A DNA stretch of 64,000 nt from Streptomyces fructofermentans. Its GTDB lineage: Bacteria; Actinomycetota; Actinomycetes; Streptomycetales; Streptomycetaceae. The stretch covers positions 1-64,000 of the forward strand of contig NZ_BMWD01000003.1 in NCBI RefSeq assembly GCF_014651055.1, given 5' to 3'. A program made the position numbers and the translations under genes. How positions within the stretch are numbered: position 1 is the first letter of the stretch; the number at the start of each line of letters is the position of its first letter. Below the pieces are notes generated by a model that was given only the letters and a program-made list of their open reading frames with translations, was not told where the DNA came from and did not search any database. Positions 52,269 through 59,161 of the stretch are shown piece by piece.

Positions 52269-52750
52269 CGCTGTCCTTGCTGTCCTCACGCGAGCGGCAG
52301 GCGGGCATGTCCATTTGACTGAGCGCTGGAGCAACCATAGGCGCAGGGCCAACTCGGCCTCGACGCGGAGTCGGGAACCCGGGCGGGCGGGGGTTCGATC
52401 TTGCACCGGCGAGCGTCAAGGAAGCGTCAAGAGTTAGGTAAGGTAATGAATTGGTTGAACCGCCGACGCGGTTCGACCGACCCCGGCCGACCCGCTCGAC
52501 CCGGTCGGCGGTCGGCCTGTCCGCAGGCACCCCATCCATCGAGCACCACGGTCCGGCCGATCCGCAGCATCGATCCGGGAGAACCCGACCGCCGGAGGAA
52601 ACCGGGACGATCCGGTACTCAACGGCACGCCGTATCAGACCGGTTCGCATCGGCAGGAACGATATGAACCAGGATTGACCGGCGGCAAACGGAAGAACCG
52701 ATCGAAACGGTCAGACCGGTCCGCTCGGAACGGCGAGAAGGGATCAGCCC
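52269..52750. other. 482-base divergent intergenic region with inverted repeats
   Basis: Between the penicillin acylase and antiporter starts. It holds a 9-bp direct repeat AGCGTCAAG (52412-52420 and 52423-52431), a TTAGGTAAGGTAATGAATT AT-rich patch (52434-52452), and a near-perfect inverted repeat GGTTGAACCGC / GCGGTTCGACC (52453-52463 and 52468-52478, one mismatch), then GACCGG/CCGGTC-rich sequence. The AT-rich patch beside the inverted repeat is the likeliest promoter/operator. No gene seen. Confidence 0.55.
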
Positions 52751-54259
52751 CTGACTGTCCACCACCTCAACCAGCTCCTGCTCGTCTGCTCGCTCGTCCT
52801 GCTCGTCGCGGTCGCGGCGGTACGCATCTCCTCGCGCAGCGGGCTCCCCAGCCTGCTCGTCTACCTGGGGATCGGCGTCGCCATGGGCCAGGACGGCATC
52901 GGCGCCATCCACTTCGACAACGCCGAACTGACCCAGGTCATCGGCTACGCGGCCCTCGTCGTGATCCTGGCCGAGGGCGGTCTCGGCACGAAGTGGCGGG
53001 AGGTCGAACCGGGCCTCCCGGCCGCCTCCTCGCTGGCGCTGGTCGGCGTCACGGTGAGCGTCGGCGTCACGGCGACGGCCGCCCACTACCTGATCGACCT
53101 GGAGTGGCGGCAGGCGCTGATCATCGGTGCGGTGGTGTCCTCGACCGACGCGGCGGCCGTCTTCTCCGTGCTGCGCAGAGTGCCCCTCCCCGCGCGCGTG
53201 ACGGGCATCCTGGAGGCCGAGTCCGGCTTCAACGACGCCCCTGTCGTCATCCTCGTCGTCGCCTTCTCCACGGCGGGCCCGGTGGAGCACTGGTACGTGC
53301 TGCTGGGCGAGATAGCGCTGGAACTGGCCATCGGCGCGGCCGTCGGCCTCGCGGTCGGCTTCGTGGGCGCCTACGGGCTGCGGCACGTGGCCCTGCCCGC
53401 GTCCGGCCTCTACCCGATCGCGGTCATGGCCATCGCCGTCGCGGCCTACGCGGCGGGCGCGCTGGCCCACGGCAGCGGCTTCCTCGCCGTCTACCTGGCG
53501 TCGATGGTGCTGGGCAACGCGAAGCTGCCGCACTGGCCGGCGACGCGCGGCTTCGCCGACGGGCTCGGCTGGCTCGCCCAGATCGGCATGTTCGTGCTGC
53601 TCGGCCTGCTCGTCACCCCGCACGAGATGGGCGACGACATCGTGCCCGCGCTCGTCATCGGCCTGGCGCTGACCATGGTCGCGCGGCCCCTGAGCGTCGT
53701 GGTCGCCCTGCTGCCGTTCCGGATGCGCTGGCAGGAACAGGCCCTGATGTCCTGGGCCGGCCTGCGCGGCGCCGTCCCCATCATCCTGGCCACGATCCCC
53801 ATGGTGAACGGCGTCGAGGACAGCCGCCGGATCTTCAACATCGTCTTCGTGCTGGTCGTCGTCTACACACTCGTCCAGGGGCCAACGCTCCCCTGGCTGG
53901 CCCGCAAGCTGCGGCTGGGCAAGTCCGCCTCGGAGGCGGCCGACCTGGGCATCGAGTCGGCACCCCTGGAACGGCTGCGCGGGCACCTGCTGTCCGTCGC
54001 GATCCCCGACGGCTCGAAGATGCACGGCGTGGAGATCAACGAGCTGCGGCTGCCCGCGGGCTCCGCGGTCACCCTGGTCGTCCGCGCCAAGGAGTCCTTC
54101 GTACCGCTCCCGACGACCGTGCTGCGCCGGGGCGACGAACTGCTCGTGGTGGCGACGGACCCGGTCCGGGACGCGGCCGAGCGGCGGCTCCGCGCGGTCG
54201 GCCAGGGCGGCAAGCTGGCGAGCTGGCTGGGCACCGACGGAGGCGGCCCGGAACGCTGA
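52751..54259 (+). CDS. NhaP2-type potassium(sodium)/proton antiporter with TrkA-C domain
   Basis: A 502-aa cation/proton antiporter: about 12-13 membrane helices (CPA1/NhaP type, with the conserved GFNDAPVVI motif) and a cytosolic TrkA-C/RCK-C domain at about 405-485 (GVEINELRLPAGSAVTLVVRAKESFVPLP...RGDELLVVA). The reading frame continues upstream of the first ATG (52883) with clear helix-forming sequence (LTVHHLNQLLLVCSLVLL...SLLVYLGIGVAMG), preceded by GAGAAGGGAT and beginning at CTG 52751. No ATG, GTG or TTG lies between this CTG and the in-frame stop at 52676, so a CTG start is the best reading. Confidence 0.88.
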   Translation: MTVHHLNQLLLVCSLVLLVAVAAVRISSRSGLPSLLVYLGIGVAMGQDGIGAIHFDNAELTQVIGYAALVVILAEGGLGTKWREVEPGLPAASSLALVGVTVSVGVTATAAHYLIDLEWRQALIIGAVVSSTDAAAVFSVLRRVPLPARVTGILEAESGFNDAPVVILVVAFSTAGPVEHWYVLLGEIALELAIGAAVGLAVGFVGAYGLRHVALPASGLYPIAVMAIAVAAYAAGALAHGSGFLAVYLASMVLGNAKLPHWPATRGFADGLGWLAQIGMFVLLGLLVTPHEMGDDIVPALVIGLALTMVARPLSVVVALLPFRMRWQEQALMSWAGLRGAVPIILATIPMVNGVEDSRRIFNIVFVLVVVYTLVQGPTLPWLARKLRLGKSASEAADLGIESAPLERLRGHLLSVAIPDGSKMHGVEINELRLPAGSAVTLVVRAKESFVPLPTTVLRRGDELLVVATDPVRDAAERRLRAVGQGGKLASWLGTDGGGPER

Positions 54260-54730
54260 GCCCCGGCCCGTCCGGGCCCCCCGGCGCCGCCCGCCCCGCC
54301 GGGGCACGGCGCGGGGGCGGGGCGCCCGGGGCACTGGGCGGGGGGCCCGGGGCACTGGGCGGGGGGCCCGGGGCACTGGGCGGGGCGCTCGGGGAGCCGG
54401 GCGTCGGGGCTCGGGGGCACTGGGCGGGGGCGCGAGCGGTCCGGCCTGGACGGGGGTGCGAGGGCTGGGCGGCGGGCACCGGTACGCGGCCAATCCCAGG
54501 CGGCAGCCGGGAACGTGCCGACTTTCACAGGGGCACAATCCTTCGGGCCTGTATCATCAAGGCGCACGTTGATCGAACCAACTCTGCCTGACGCAGAGCT
54601 GGCGCGACCGTATGGCGGCCGCGGTGCCCTCCTCTCTGGGCGGCCCGGTATCTACCGCAGTTCCGCGCAAGAGGACAGCTCTCGGCGCCCCCGCACGGGC
54701 GCGCTACCAGGCGGCAGAAAGGCACGGGCC
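54260..54730 (+). other. 471-base intergenic region upstream of MFS gene, with G-rich tandem repeat
   Basis: The left part contains a 21-bp tandem repeat (CCCGGGGCACTGGGCGGGGGG) with two and a half copies at about 54325-54385, plus further GGGGCACTGGGCGGGG variants to 54432. The right part (54520-54600) is less GC-rich and carries TATCAT at 54551-54556, a possible promoter. An open frame starting at 54515 joins the MFS gene but shows no family sequence before 54731. Confidence 0.55.
54325..54432. repeat. G-rich 21-bp tandem repeat
   Basis: Three successive copies of GGGGCACTGGGCGGGG, spaced by GGCCC, and a fourth diverged copy (54415-54432). Runs of four to six G every few bases make the plus strand a candidate for G-quadruplex formation. 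Confidence 0.75.
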
Positions 54731-56020
54731 GTGGCATCCACGGTCACTCCGGAGTCCGCCGGGACCCCGGTTTCCGCCCGCCCTGGATACGGACAGCTGC
54801 TGCGTACACGCGGCGCCTGGACGTTTCTGCTCCCGGGCTTCGCCGCACGACAGCCGTTCGCGATGCTGACGCTGTCGATCGTGCTGCTCGTGCAGCACAC
54901 CACCGGCTCGTACGGGGCAGCCGGCGCCGTGGCCGCCGTGACCGGTGTCTCCATGGCAGTGTTCGCGCCCCTCACCGGCCGTCTCGCCGACCGCCACGGC
55001 CAGCGGGCCGTCCTGGTCCCCGGCGTCCTCGTCCACGCGGTGGCCGGCCTGTCCCTGACCGCGCTGGCGCTCACGGGCGCTCCCATGTGGGCACTGTTCG
55101 CCGCCGCGGTGCCGACGGGCGCCTCGGTGCCGCAGGTCGGCCCCATGGTGCGGGCCCGCTGGGGCGCCAAGCTCCAGGGATCGCCCCTGATGCCCACCGC
55201 GGCGGCCTTCGAGTCCGTCACCGACGAGCTGACGTTCGTGTTCGGGCCCCTGCTGGCGACCGCCCTGTGCACCGCCGTGGACCCCGCCGCGGGCCTGCTC
55301 ACTGAGGCCGCGCTGACCCTGGTCGGCGGTCTGCTGTTCGCGGCGCAGCGCGGCACCCAGCCGTCCGTCGCTCCGAAGGGGCACGCGCGCGTGAAGCACG
55401 CTTCCGCCCTTTCGGTGCCCGGAGTGCGCGTACTGATCGTGGCCTTCCTCGGGATCGGCGCCGTGTTCGGCGGCATGCAGGTCTCGCTCGCCGCGTTCAG
55501 CGAGTCGATCGGTGAGCCCGGCCTGAACGGCGTCCTGTACGGGACCTTCGCCGCGGGCAACATGCTGTCGGGCATCGTCTGCGGCGCGATCGCGTGGAAG
55601 GTGGCCCCGCGCCGCCGCCTCATGATCGGTTACGCGGCGCTGGCCGTGGCCGCGTCGGGCCTGTGGGCGGCGGAGTCGGTGCTCGTGCTCTCCGGAGTCG
55701 GCCTGCTGGTCGGCATGTGCATCGCGCCCGCCCTGATCACCGGCTACACGCTGGTCGAGGGACTCGTGCCGGCGGGCGCCCGCACGGAGGCCTTCACCTG
55801 GCTCACGGGCGCGGTCGCCCTCGGGCAGGCGGCGGCCGTCACGGTCGCCGGACAGCTGGAGGACCGCCTCTGGGACGGCGCCGGATTCCTCGTCCCGATG
55901 GGCGGCACACTGCTCGCCCTGGCGACACTCGTGGCCCTGCGCTCGCGGCTCGTACCGCAGGCCGTCAGCCGCACCGTCGCACGTGGCGTCGGTCACCGCG
56001 TGCCGGTGACAGTGGACTGA
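54731..56020 (+). CDS. major facilitator superfamily transporter
   Basis: A 429-aa protein with twelve hydrophobic helices. The loop 2-3 motif GRLADRHGQRAVLVPG is the MFS A-motif. Overall character (RTRGAWTFLLPGFAARQPFAMLTLSIVLL at the start) fits the drug-efflux-like MFS group common in actinobacteria; substrate unknown. GTG at 54731 has AGAAAGG upstream and was preferred to an upstream in-frame ATG whose added 72 residues are Arg/Gly/Ser-rich. It ends 30 bases before the CIRCE element of the next gene. Confidence 0.88.
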   Translation: MASTVTPESAGTPVSARPGYGQLLRTRGAWTFLLPGFAARQPFAMLTLSIVLLVQHTTGSYGAAGAVAAVTGVSMAVFAPLTGRLADRHGQRAVLVPGVLVHAVAGLSLTALALTGAPMWALFAAAVPTGASVPQVGPMVRARWGAKLQGSPLMPTAAAFESVTDELTFVFGPLLATALCTAVDPAAGLLTEAALTLVGGLLFAAQRGTQPSVAPKGHARVKHASALSVPGVRVLIVAFLGIGAVFGGMQVSLAAFSESIGEPGLNGVLYGTFAAGNMLSGIVCGAIAWKVAPRRRLMIGYAALAVAASGLWAAESVLVLSGVGLLVGMCIAPALITGYTLVEGLVPAGARTEAFTWLTGAVALGQAAAVTVAGQLEDRLWDGAGFLVPMGGTLLALATLVALRSRLVPQAVSRTVARGVGHRVPVTVD

Positions 56021-56050
56021 TCCCGAGGAATACGTCACTATGGACCGTCG

Positions 56051-56077
56051 TTAGCACTCATTGAGTGAGAGTGCCAG
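56051..56077 (+). promoter_or_regulatory. CIRCE element (HrcA operator)
   Basis: TTAGCACTC (56051-56059), nine bases, then GAGTGCCAG (56069-56077). The left arm matches the CIRCE consensus TTAGCACTC-N9-GAGTGCTAA at all nine positions and the right arm at seven of nine, with exact spacing. It ends 11 bases before the FmdB-type start codon and overlaps the beginning of its ribosome site AGGAGG. Confidence 0.88.
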
Positions 56078-56088
56078 GAGGAAGACAA

Positions 56089-56415
56089 GTGCCGACCTAC
56101 CAGTACCAGTGCACCGCGTGCGGCGAGGGCCTCGAGGCGGTGCAGAAGTTCACGGACGACGCCCTGACGACGTGCCCGAGCTGCGATGGCCGCCTGAAGA
56201 AGGTGTTCTCCGCCGTCGGCATCGTCTTCAAGGGCTCCGGCTTCTACCGCAACGACAGCCGCGGCTCGTCGTCCAGCAGCAGCCCGGCCTCGACCGCGAA
56301 GTCGTCGAGCTCGACCGACACGAAGTCGTCGACTTCGTCCTCGTCGGACTCCAAGCCGTCCTCGGACTCGAAGTCGTCGTCCGCGAGCTCGTCGTCCGGC
56401 AGCACCGCCGCGTAA
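56089..56415 (+). CDS. FmdB-family zinc-ribbon protein, Ruc-like (redox-regulated chaperone candidate)
   Basis: A 108-aa protein with an N-terminal zinc ribbon (MPTYQYQCTAC...CPSC, Cys8, Cys11, Cys29, Cys32) and a disordered C-terminal tail of about 50 residues made almost only of Ser, Lys, Asp and Thr (KSSSSTDTKSSTSSSSDSK). Mycobacterial Rv0991c (Ruc) has this plan and is a chaperone activated when its cysteines are oxidised; it is heat-induced and HrcA-controlled. The CIRCE element directly upstream supports the same regulation. GTG at 56089 follows a perfect AGGAGG. Function is inferred from architecture, locus and operator. Confidence 0.85.
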   Translation: MPTYQYQCTACGEGLEAVQKFTDDALTTCPSCDGRLKKVFSAVGIVFKGSGFYRNDSRGSSSSSSPASTAKSSSSTDTKSSTSSSSDSKPSSDSKSSSASSSSGSTAA

Positions 56416-56448
56416 GGCCTTCTCGCACCGGCTCCTCTTCGTCACGGA

Positions 56449-56473
56449 ACCCTGTCGCCCCGGGCGGCAGGGT
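56449..56473 (+). terminator. hairpin terminator after FmdB-type gene
   Basis: ACCCTG-T-CGCCC (56449-56460) pairs with GGGCG-G-CAGGGT (56462-56473), followed by CTTTC. It closes the CIRCE-controlled transcript. Confidence 0.8.
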
Positions 56474-56495
56474 CTTTCGTGTGTCCGCGTCCGGT

Positions 56496-56501
56496 TAGGG
56501 T
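56496..56501 (+). promoter_or_regulatory. -10 hexamer of a probable leaderless mtnP transcript
   Basis: TAGGGT followed by seven bases and the ATG at 56509, 23 bases after the preceding terminator hairpin. Confidence 0.5.
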
Positions 56502-56508
56502 GCGGACC

Positions 56509-57351
56509 ATGGCGAACACGGAGAACGTCGAGATCGGCGTCATCGGCGGGTCGGGCTTCTACTCCTTCCTCGAGGACGTGACCGAGGTACGGGTGGACAC
56601 CCCGTACGGGCCTCCCAGCGACTCCCTCTTCCTCGGTGAGCTGGCCGGGCGGCGGGTCGCCTTCCTGCCCCGTCACGGCCGCGGCCACCATCTGCCGCCG
56701 CACCGCATCAACTACCGCGCCAACCTGTGGGCCCTGCGTTCCGTCGGGGCGCGGCAGGTGCTCGGGCCGTGCGCCGTGGGCGGGCTGCGCCCCGAGTACG
56801 GGCCCGGGACGCTCCTGGTCCCCGACCAGTTCGTGGACCGTACGCAGTCCCGGAAGCAGTCGTACTTCGACGGGCTGCCGCTGCCCGACGGCACCGAGCC
56901 GAACGTGGTGCACGTGTCGCTCGCGGACCCCTACTGCCCCACCGGTCGCAAGGTCGCCCTGAAGGCGGCGCGCGGCTGGGACTGGGAGGCGGTGGACGGC
57001 GGGACCCTGGTGGTGGTCGAGGGGCCGCGGTTCTCGACCCGCGCGGAATCGCTCTGGTACCGGGCGCAGGGCTGGTCGGTGGTGGGCATGACGGGCCATC
57101 CCGAGGCGGCGCTCGCGCGTGAACTGGAGCTCTGCTACACGTCGATGACCCTGGTCACCGACCTGGACGCGGGTGCCGAGACCGGCCAGGGCGTCTCGCA
57201 CGACGAGGTGATGCGGGTCTTCGCGGCCAACGTGGACCGGCTGCGCGAGGTGCTGTTCGACGCGGTGGCGGGACTGCCGGAGAACGCGGCGAGGGACTGC
57301 CTGTGCGCGTCGGCGCTGGGCGGGATGGATCCGGGCTTCGAACTCCCCTAG
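56509..57351 (+). CDS. mtnP: S-methyl-5'-thioadenosine phosphorylase
   Basis: Cleaves methylthioadenosine to adenine and methylthioribose-1-phosphate in methionine salvage. The 280-aa protein has the MTAP/PNP type-2 motifs: IGVIGGSGFY, FLPRHGRGHHLPPHRINYRANLWAL, VVEGPRFSTRAES and VVGMTGHPEAALARELE. The substrate-pocket NMT of MTAP reads VGMTGHPEA, and the later Asp in VTDLDAGAE is present. Some actinobacterial members act on other 5'-modified nucleosides or on purine nucleosides. ATG at 56509 lies 7 nt after TAGGGT. Confidence 0.92.
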   Translation: MANTENVEIGVIGGSGFYSFLEDVTEVRVDTPYGPPSDSLFLGELAGRRVAFLPRHGRGHHLPPHRINYRANLWALRSVGARQVLGPCAVGGLRPEYGPGTLLVPDQFVDRTQSRKQSYFDGLPLPDGTEPNVVHVSLADPYCPTGRKVALKAARGWDWEAVDGGTLVVVEGPRFSTRAESLWYRAQGWSVVGMTGHPEAALARELELCYTSMTLVTDLDAGAETGQGVSHDEVMRVFAANVDRLREVLFDAVAGLPENAARDCLCASALGGMDPGFELP

Positions 57352-57532
57352 CCCGGGCGGTCGAAGAGGTCGCACGGACCTCGTCCGGTCTCCGGCCGGG
57401 CTTGGAACACCCCCTTCGGGTGAGCGAGTTGTCCACAACCGCGCGGTCGTCCACGGGCTCCGGCGGGATTCGGCACGAGGCCGCAGGCTGGGGTCGCAAG
57501 CCGAACTCCCGACCGCAGGCGGTGGTGTACCC

Positions 57533-58081
57533 GTGTCGCATCTCTCCTCCTTCCCGCGCCCGTTGGGCACGGACGTACCCGGCACGTGCGAGGTGCCCCA
57601 CTTCGGCCCGGTGCGGGTGCGCGGCGGGCGCTACCGGCCGCGCCGGCTCGTGCGGCACCGCAGGCGGGCCGTGGCGGCCGGACTCGCGGTGACGGCGGCG
57701 GCGCTGGTCGCCGCGGGACCGAGGGGCGCGGGAGCCCGGGACACGGGACCGCCGAGGGACCGCCCGTCGGCCGGACCGGCGCCGGAAGGGCGGCCGGTCG
57801 GAAGGGTGACCGCGCCGGTGCGGATCGCCGACGGCGCGACCGTGCGGCTGCTCAGGCCGGGGGACCGGGTCGACGTCATCGCGGCGCGTCAGTCGGCGAC
57901 GGGCCCGGGGGACGCGCGGGTGGTGGCCGCCGGAGCGCGGGTGACCAAGGTGCCCGAAGCGCCGGACAGCGTGTCCGAGGGCGGAGCCCTGCTCGTCCTC
58001 TCCGTGTCACGGCGGACCGCGACACGGCTGGCCGGGGCCGGCGCGACCTCACGTCTGGCGGTGACCCTGTGGCACCCCTGA
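57533..58081 (+). CDS. membrane-anchored protein with CpaB/RcpC-like SAF domain
   Basis: A 182-aa protein: a basic tail (RVRGGRYRPRRLVRHRRRAV), one membrane helix (AAGLAVTAAALVAAG), then a domain containing GRVTAPVRIADGATVRLLRPGDRVDVIAA and LLVLSVSRRTATRLAGAGATSRLAVTLW. The LRPGDRVDV and final TLW segments are the pattern of RcpC/CpaB pilus-assembly proteins. No other pilus gene is nearby, so a Flp pilus role is doubtful. GTG at 57533. In several streptomycetes a gene like this precedes mscL. Confidence 0.75.
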   Translation: MSHLSSFPRPLGTDVPGTCEVPHFGPVRVRGGRYRPRRLVRHRRRAVAAGLAVTAAALVAAGPRGAGARDTGPPRDRPSAGPAPEGRPVGRVTAPVRIADGATVRLLRPGDRVDVIAARQSATGPGDARVVAAGARVTKVPEAPDSVSEGGALLVLSVSRRTATRLAGAGATSRLAVTLWHP

Positions 58082-58207
58082 CCGAAATGCCCCGGCGATC
58101 ACCTTCAAGTCCCTCGTTGGAGTGCCGCAATTGGACAGCGTCGCCACGCCCTGACGTAGGTTGCGGAGCTGTTGATTCCACAGTTCGCGCGTCTGAAGAG
58201 GGGCTCC

Positions 58208-58693
58208 GTGGTGAGCGAGAAGAAGAAGGAACCGGGCGTCTGGGAGGGCTTCAAGGCCTTCCTGATGCGTGGAAACGTCGTCGACCTGGCTGTCGCGGTC
58301 GTCATCGGCGCCGCCTTCACCAACATCGTCAACTCCCTGGTGAAGGGCGTGATCAACCCACTGGTCGGCGCCTTCGGGACCAAGGACCTCGACAGGTACA
58401 GCTCGTGTCTGAGGGAGCCCTGCAAGTTCGACGAGGCGACGGGCACCGCGACGAGCGGTATCCCCATCATGTGGGGCACCGTCCTCAGCGCGACGCTGAC
58501 CTTCCTGATCACGGCGGCCGTCGTCTACTTCCTGATGGTCCTGCCGATGTCGAAGTACCTCGCCAAGCAGGCGGCCCGCCAGAAGGCGAAGGAGGGCACG
58601 CACGAGGTGATCGAGGTGACCGAGCTGGAGGTCCTGAAGGAGATCCGCGACGCCCTCGTGGCGCAGCGCGGCTCGGGGCACGACGCTCGCTAG
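58208..58693 (+). CDS. mscL: large-conductance mechanosensitive channel
   Basis: Pentameric channel opened by membrane tension in hypo-osmotic shock. The 161-aa protein has MscL helix 1 (FKAFLMRGNVVDLAVAVVIGAAFTNIVNSLV), helix 2 (MWGTVLSATLTFLITAAVVYFLMVLPM) and a C-terminal amphipathic helix. The external loop is longer than in E. coli and contains two Cys six residues apart (SSCLREPCKF), which could form a disulphide. Two in-frame GTG codons (58208, 58211) are possible starts; AGAGGGG lies upstream. A conserved neighbour of this locus in mycobacteria too. Confidence 0.96.
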   Translation: MVSEKKKEPGVWEGFKAFLMRGNVVDLAVAVVIGAAFTNIVNSLVKGVINPLVGAFGTKDLDRYSSCLREPCKFDEATGTATSGIPIMWGTVLSATLTFLITAAVVYFLMVLPMSKYLAKQAARQKAKEGTHEVIEVTELEVLKEIRDALVAQRGSGHDAR

Positions 58694-58700
58694 CGGCCGC

Positions 58701-58731
58701 CGTCCTCCGGGCCGACGCGGTCCGGAGGGCG
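58701..58731. terminator. bidirectional hairpin between mscL and a small convergent gene
   Basis: CCTCCGG (58704-58710) pairs with CCGGAGG (58722-58728); CG/CG extends the stem after a T/G mismatch. It lies between the stop codons of mscL and the minus-strand small ORF. Confidence 0.75.
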
Positions 58732-58739
58732 TGGCGGGG

Positions 58740-58928
58740 TCAGATGTGGTGGGGCGGCTTCTCGTCCAGGAAGCGGGCGAGGTCGGCGGCGCTGTCGCCA
58801 CTGGGCCGGTCGCCCCAGCCCCGGTCGGTGTCGTCCGCGGACGGCCGGCTCAGCGGATCGTCGAAGACCAGCGCGGCCTTGGGATCGCGGGGTTCGGCGT
58901 CGGGGGCGGGGACGGGGACGGTGCTCAT
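58740..58928 (-). CDS. small conserved-looking acidic protein
   Basis: A 62-aa protein, MSTVPVPAPDAEPRDPKAAL at the N terminus, then VFDDPLSRPSADD and a terminal amphipathic DLARFLDEKPPHH. It is acidic and Pro-rich with no hydrophobic core. ATG at 58928 has GGAGG immediately upstream and TACCCT 6 nt before the ATG. Real gene status is supported by the ribosome site, the hexamer and codon use; function unknown. Confidence 0.65.
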   Translation of the reverse strand: MSTVPVPAPDAEPRDPKAALVFDDPLSRPSADDTDRGWGDRPSGDSAADLARFLDEKPPHHI

Positions 58929-58934
58929 GCCTCC

Positions 58935-58940
58935 AGGGTA
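58935..58940 (-). promoter_or_regulatory. -10-like hexamer before the small acidic protein gene
   Basis: TACCCT on the minus strand, six bases before the ATG at 58928. Here GGAGG also lies in the gap, so either mode of initiation is possible. Confidence 0.4.
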
Positions 58941-59161
58941 CGGCGGCGGGGGCGCGCCGGTCCCGGGACGCCCTCCCTGCGCCGCGGGCGGGGCCCCTCC
59001 CACGCCGTCTCCCCCGCCCGTCTCCCCGTGTCCGCTCCCGCTCCCGGAACAGGCACGGTGGGCGTGCCGCCTCGTCCGTCCCGCGGACCGGTACTTCCGA
59101 CGGGTTGCCGGTCTCTGGCGCGCCCCTGAACTTTCGGCCGGTTTCTGCTCTGCTTGGTCGC

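Noticed and set aside
52434..52452. TTAGGTAAGGTAATGAATT as an iron box (DmdR/IdeR site)
   Set aside because: Only the left half resembles TTAGGTTAG; the right half lacks the symmetrical CTAACCTAA.
54515..54730. 72-residue N-terminal extension of the MFS transporter
   Set aside because: It is Arg/Gly/Ser-rich, lacks MFS character and overlaps the likely promoter region; GTG 54731 has a ribosome site.
57429..57437. TTGTCCACA, a consensus Streptomyces DnaA box, upstream of the CpaB-like gene
   Set aside because: A single 9-mer is expected about once in every two such windows by chance and no second box is nearby.
57533..58081. Flp pilus gene cluster
   Set aside because: Only one CpaB-like gene is present; no secretion ATPase, prepilin or tad genes in the window.
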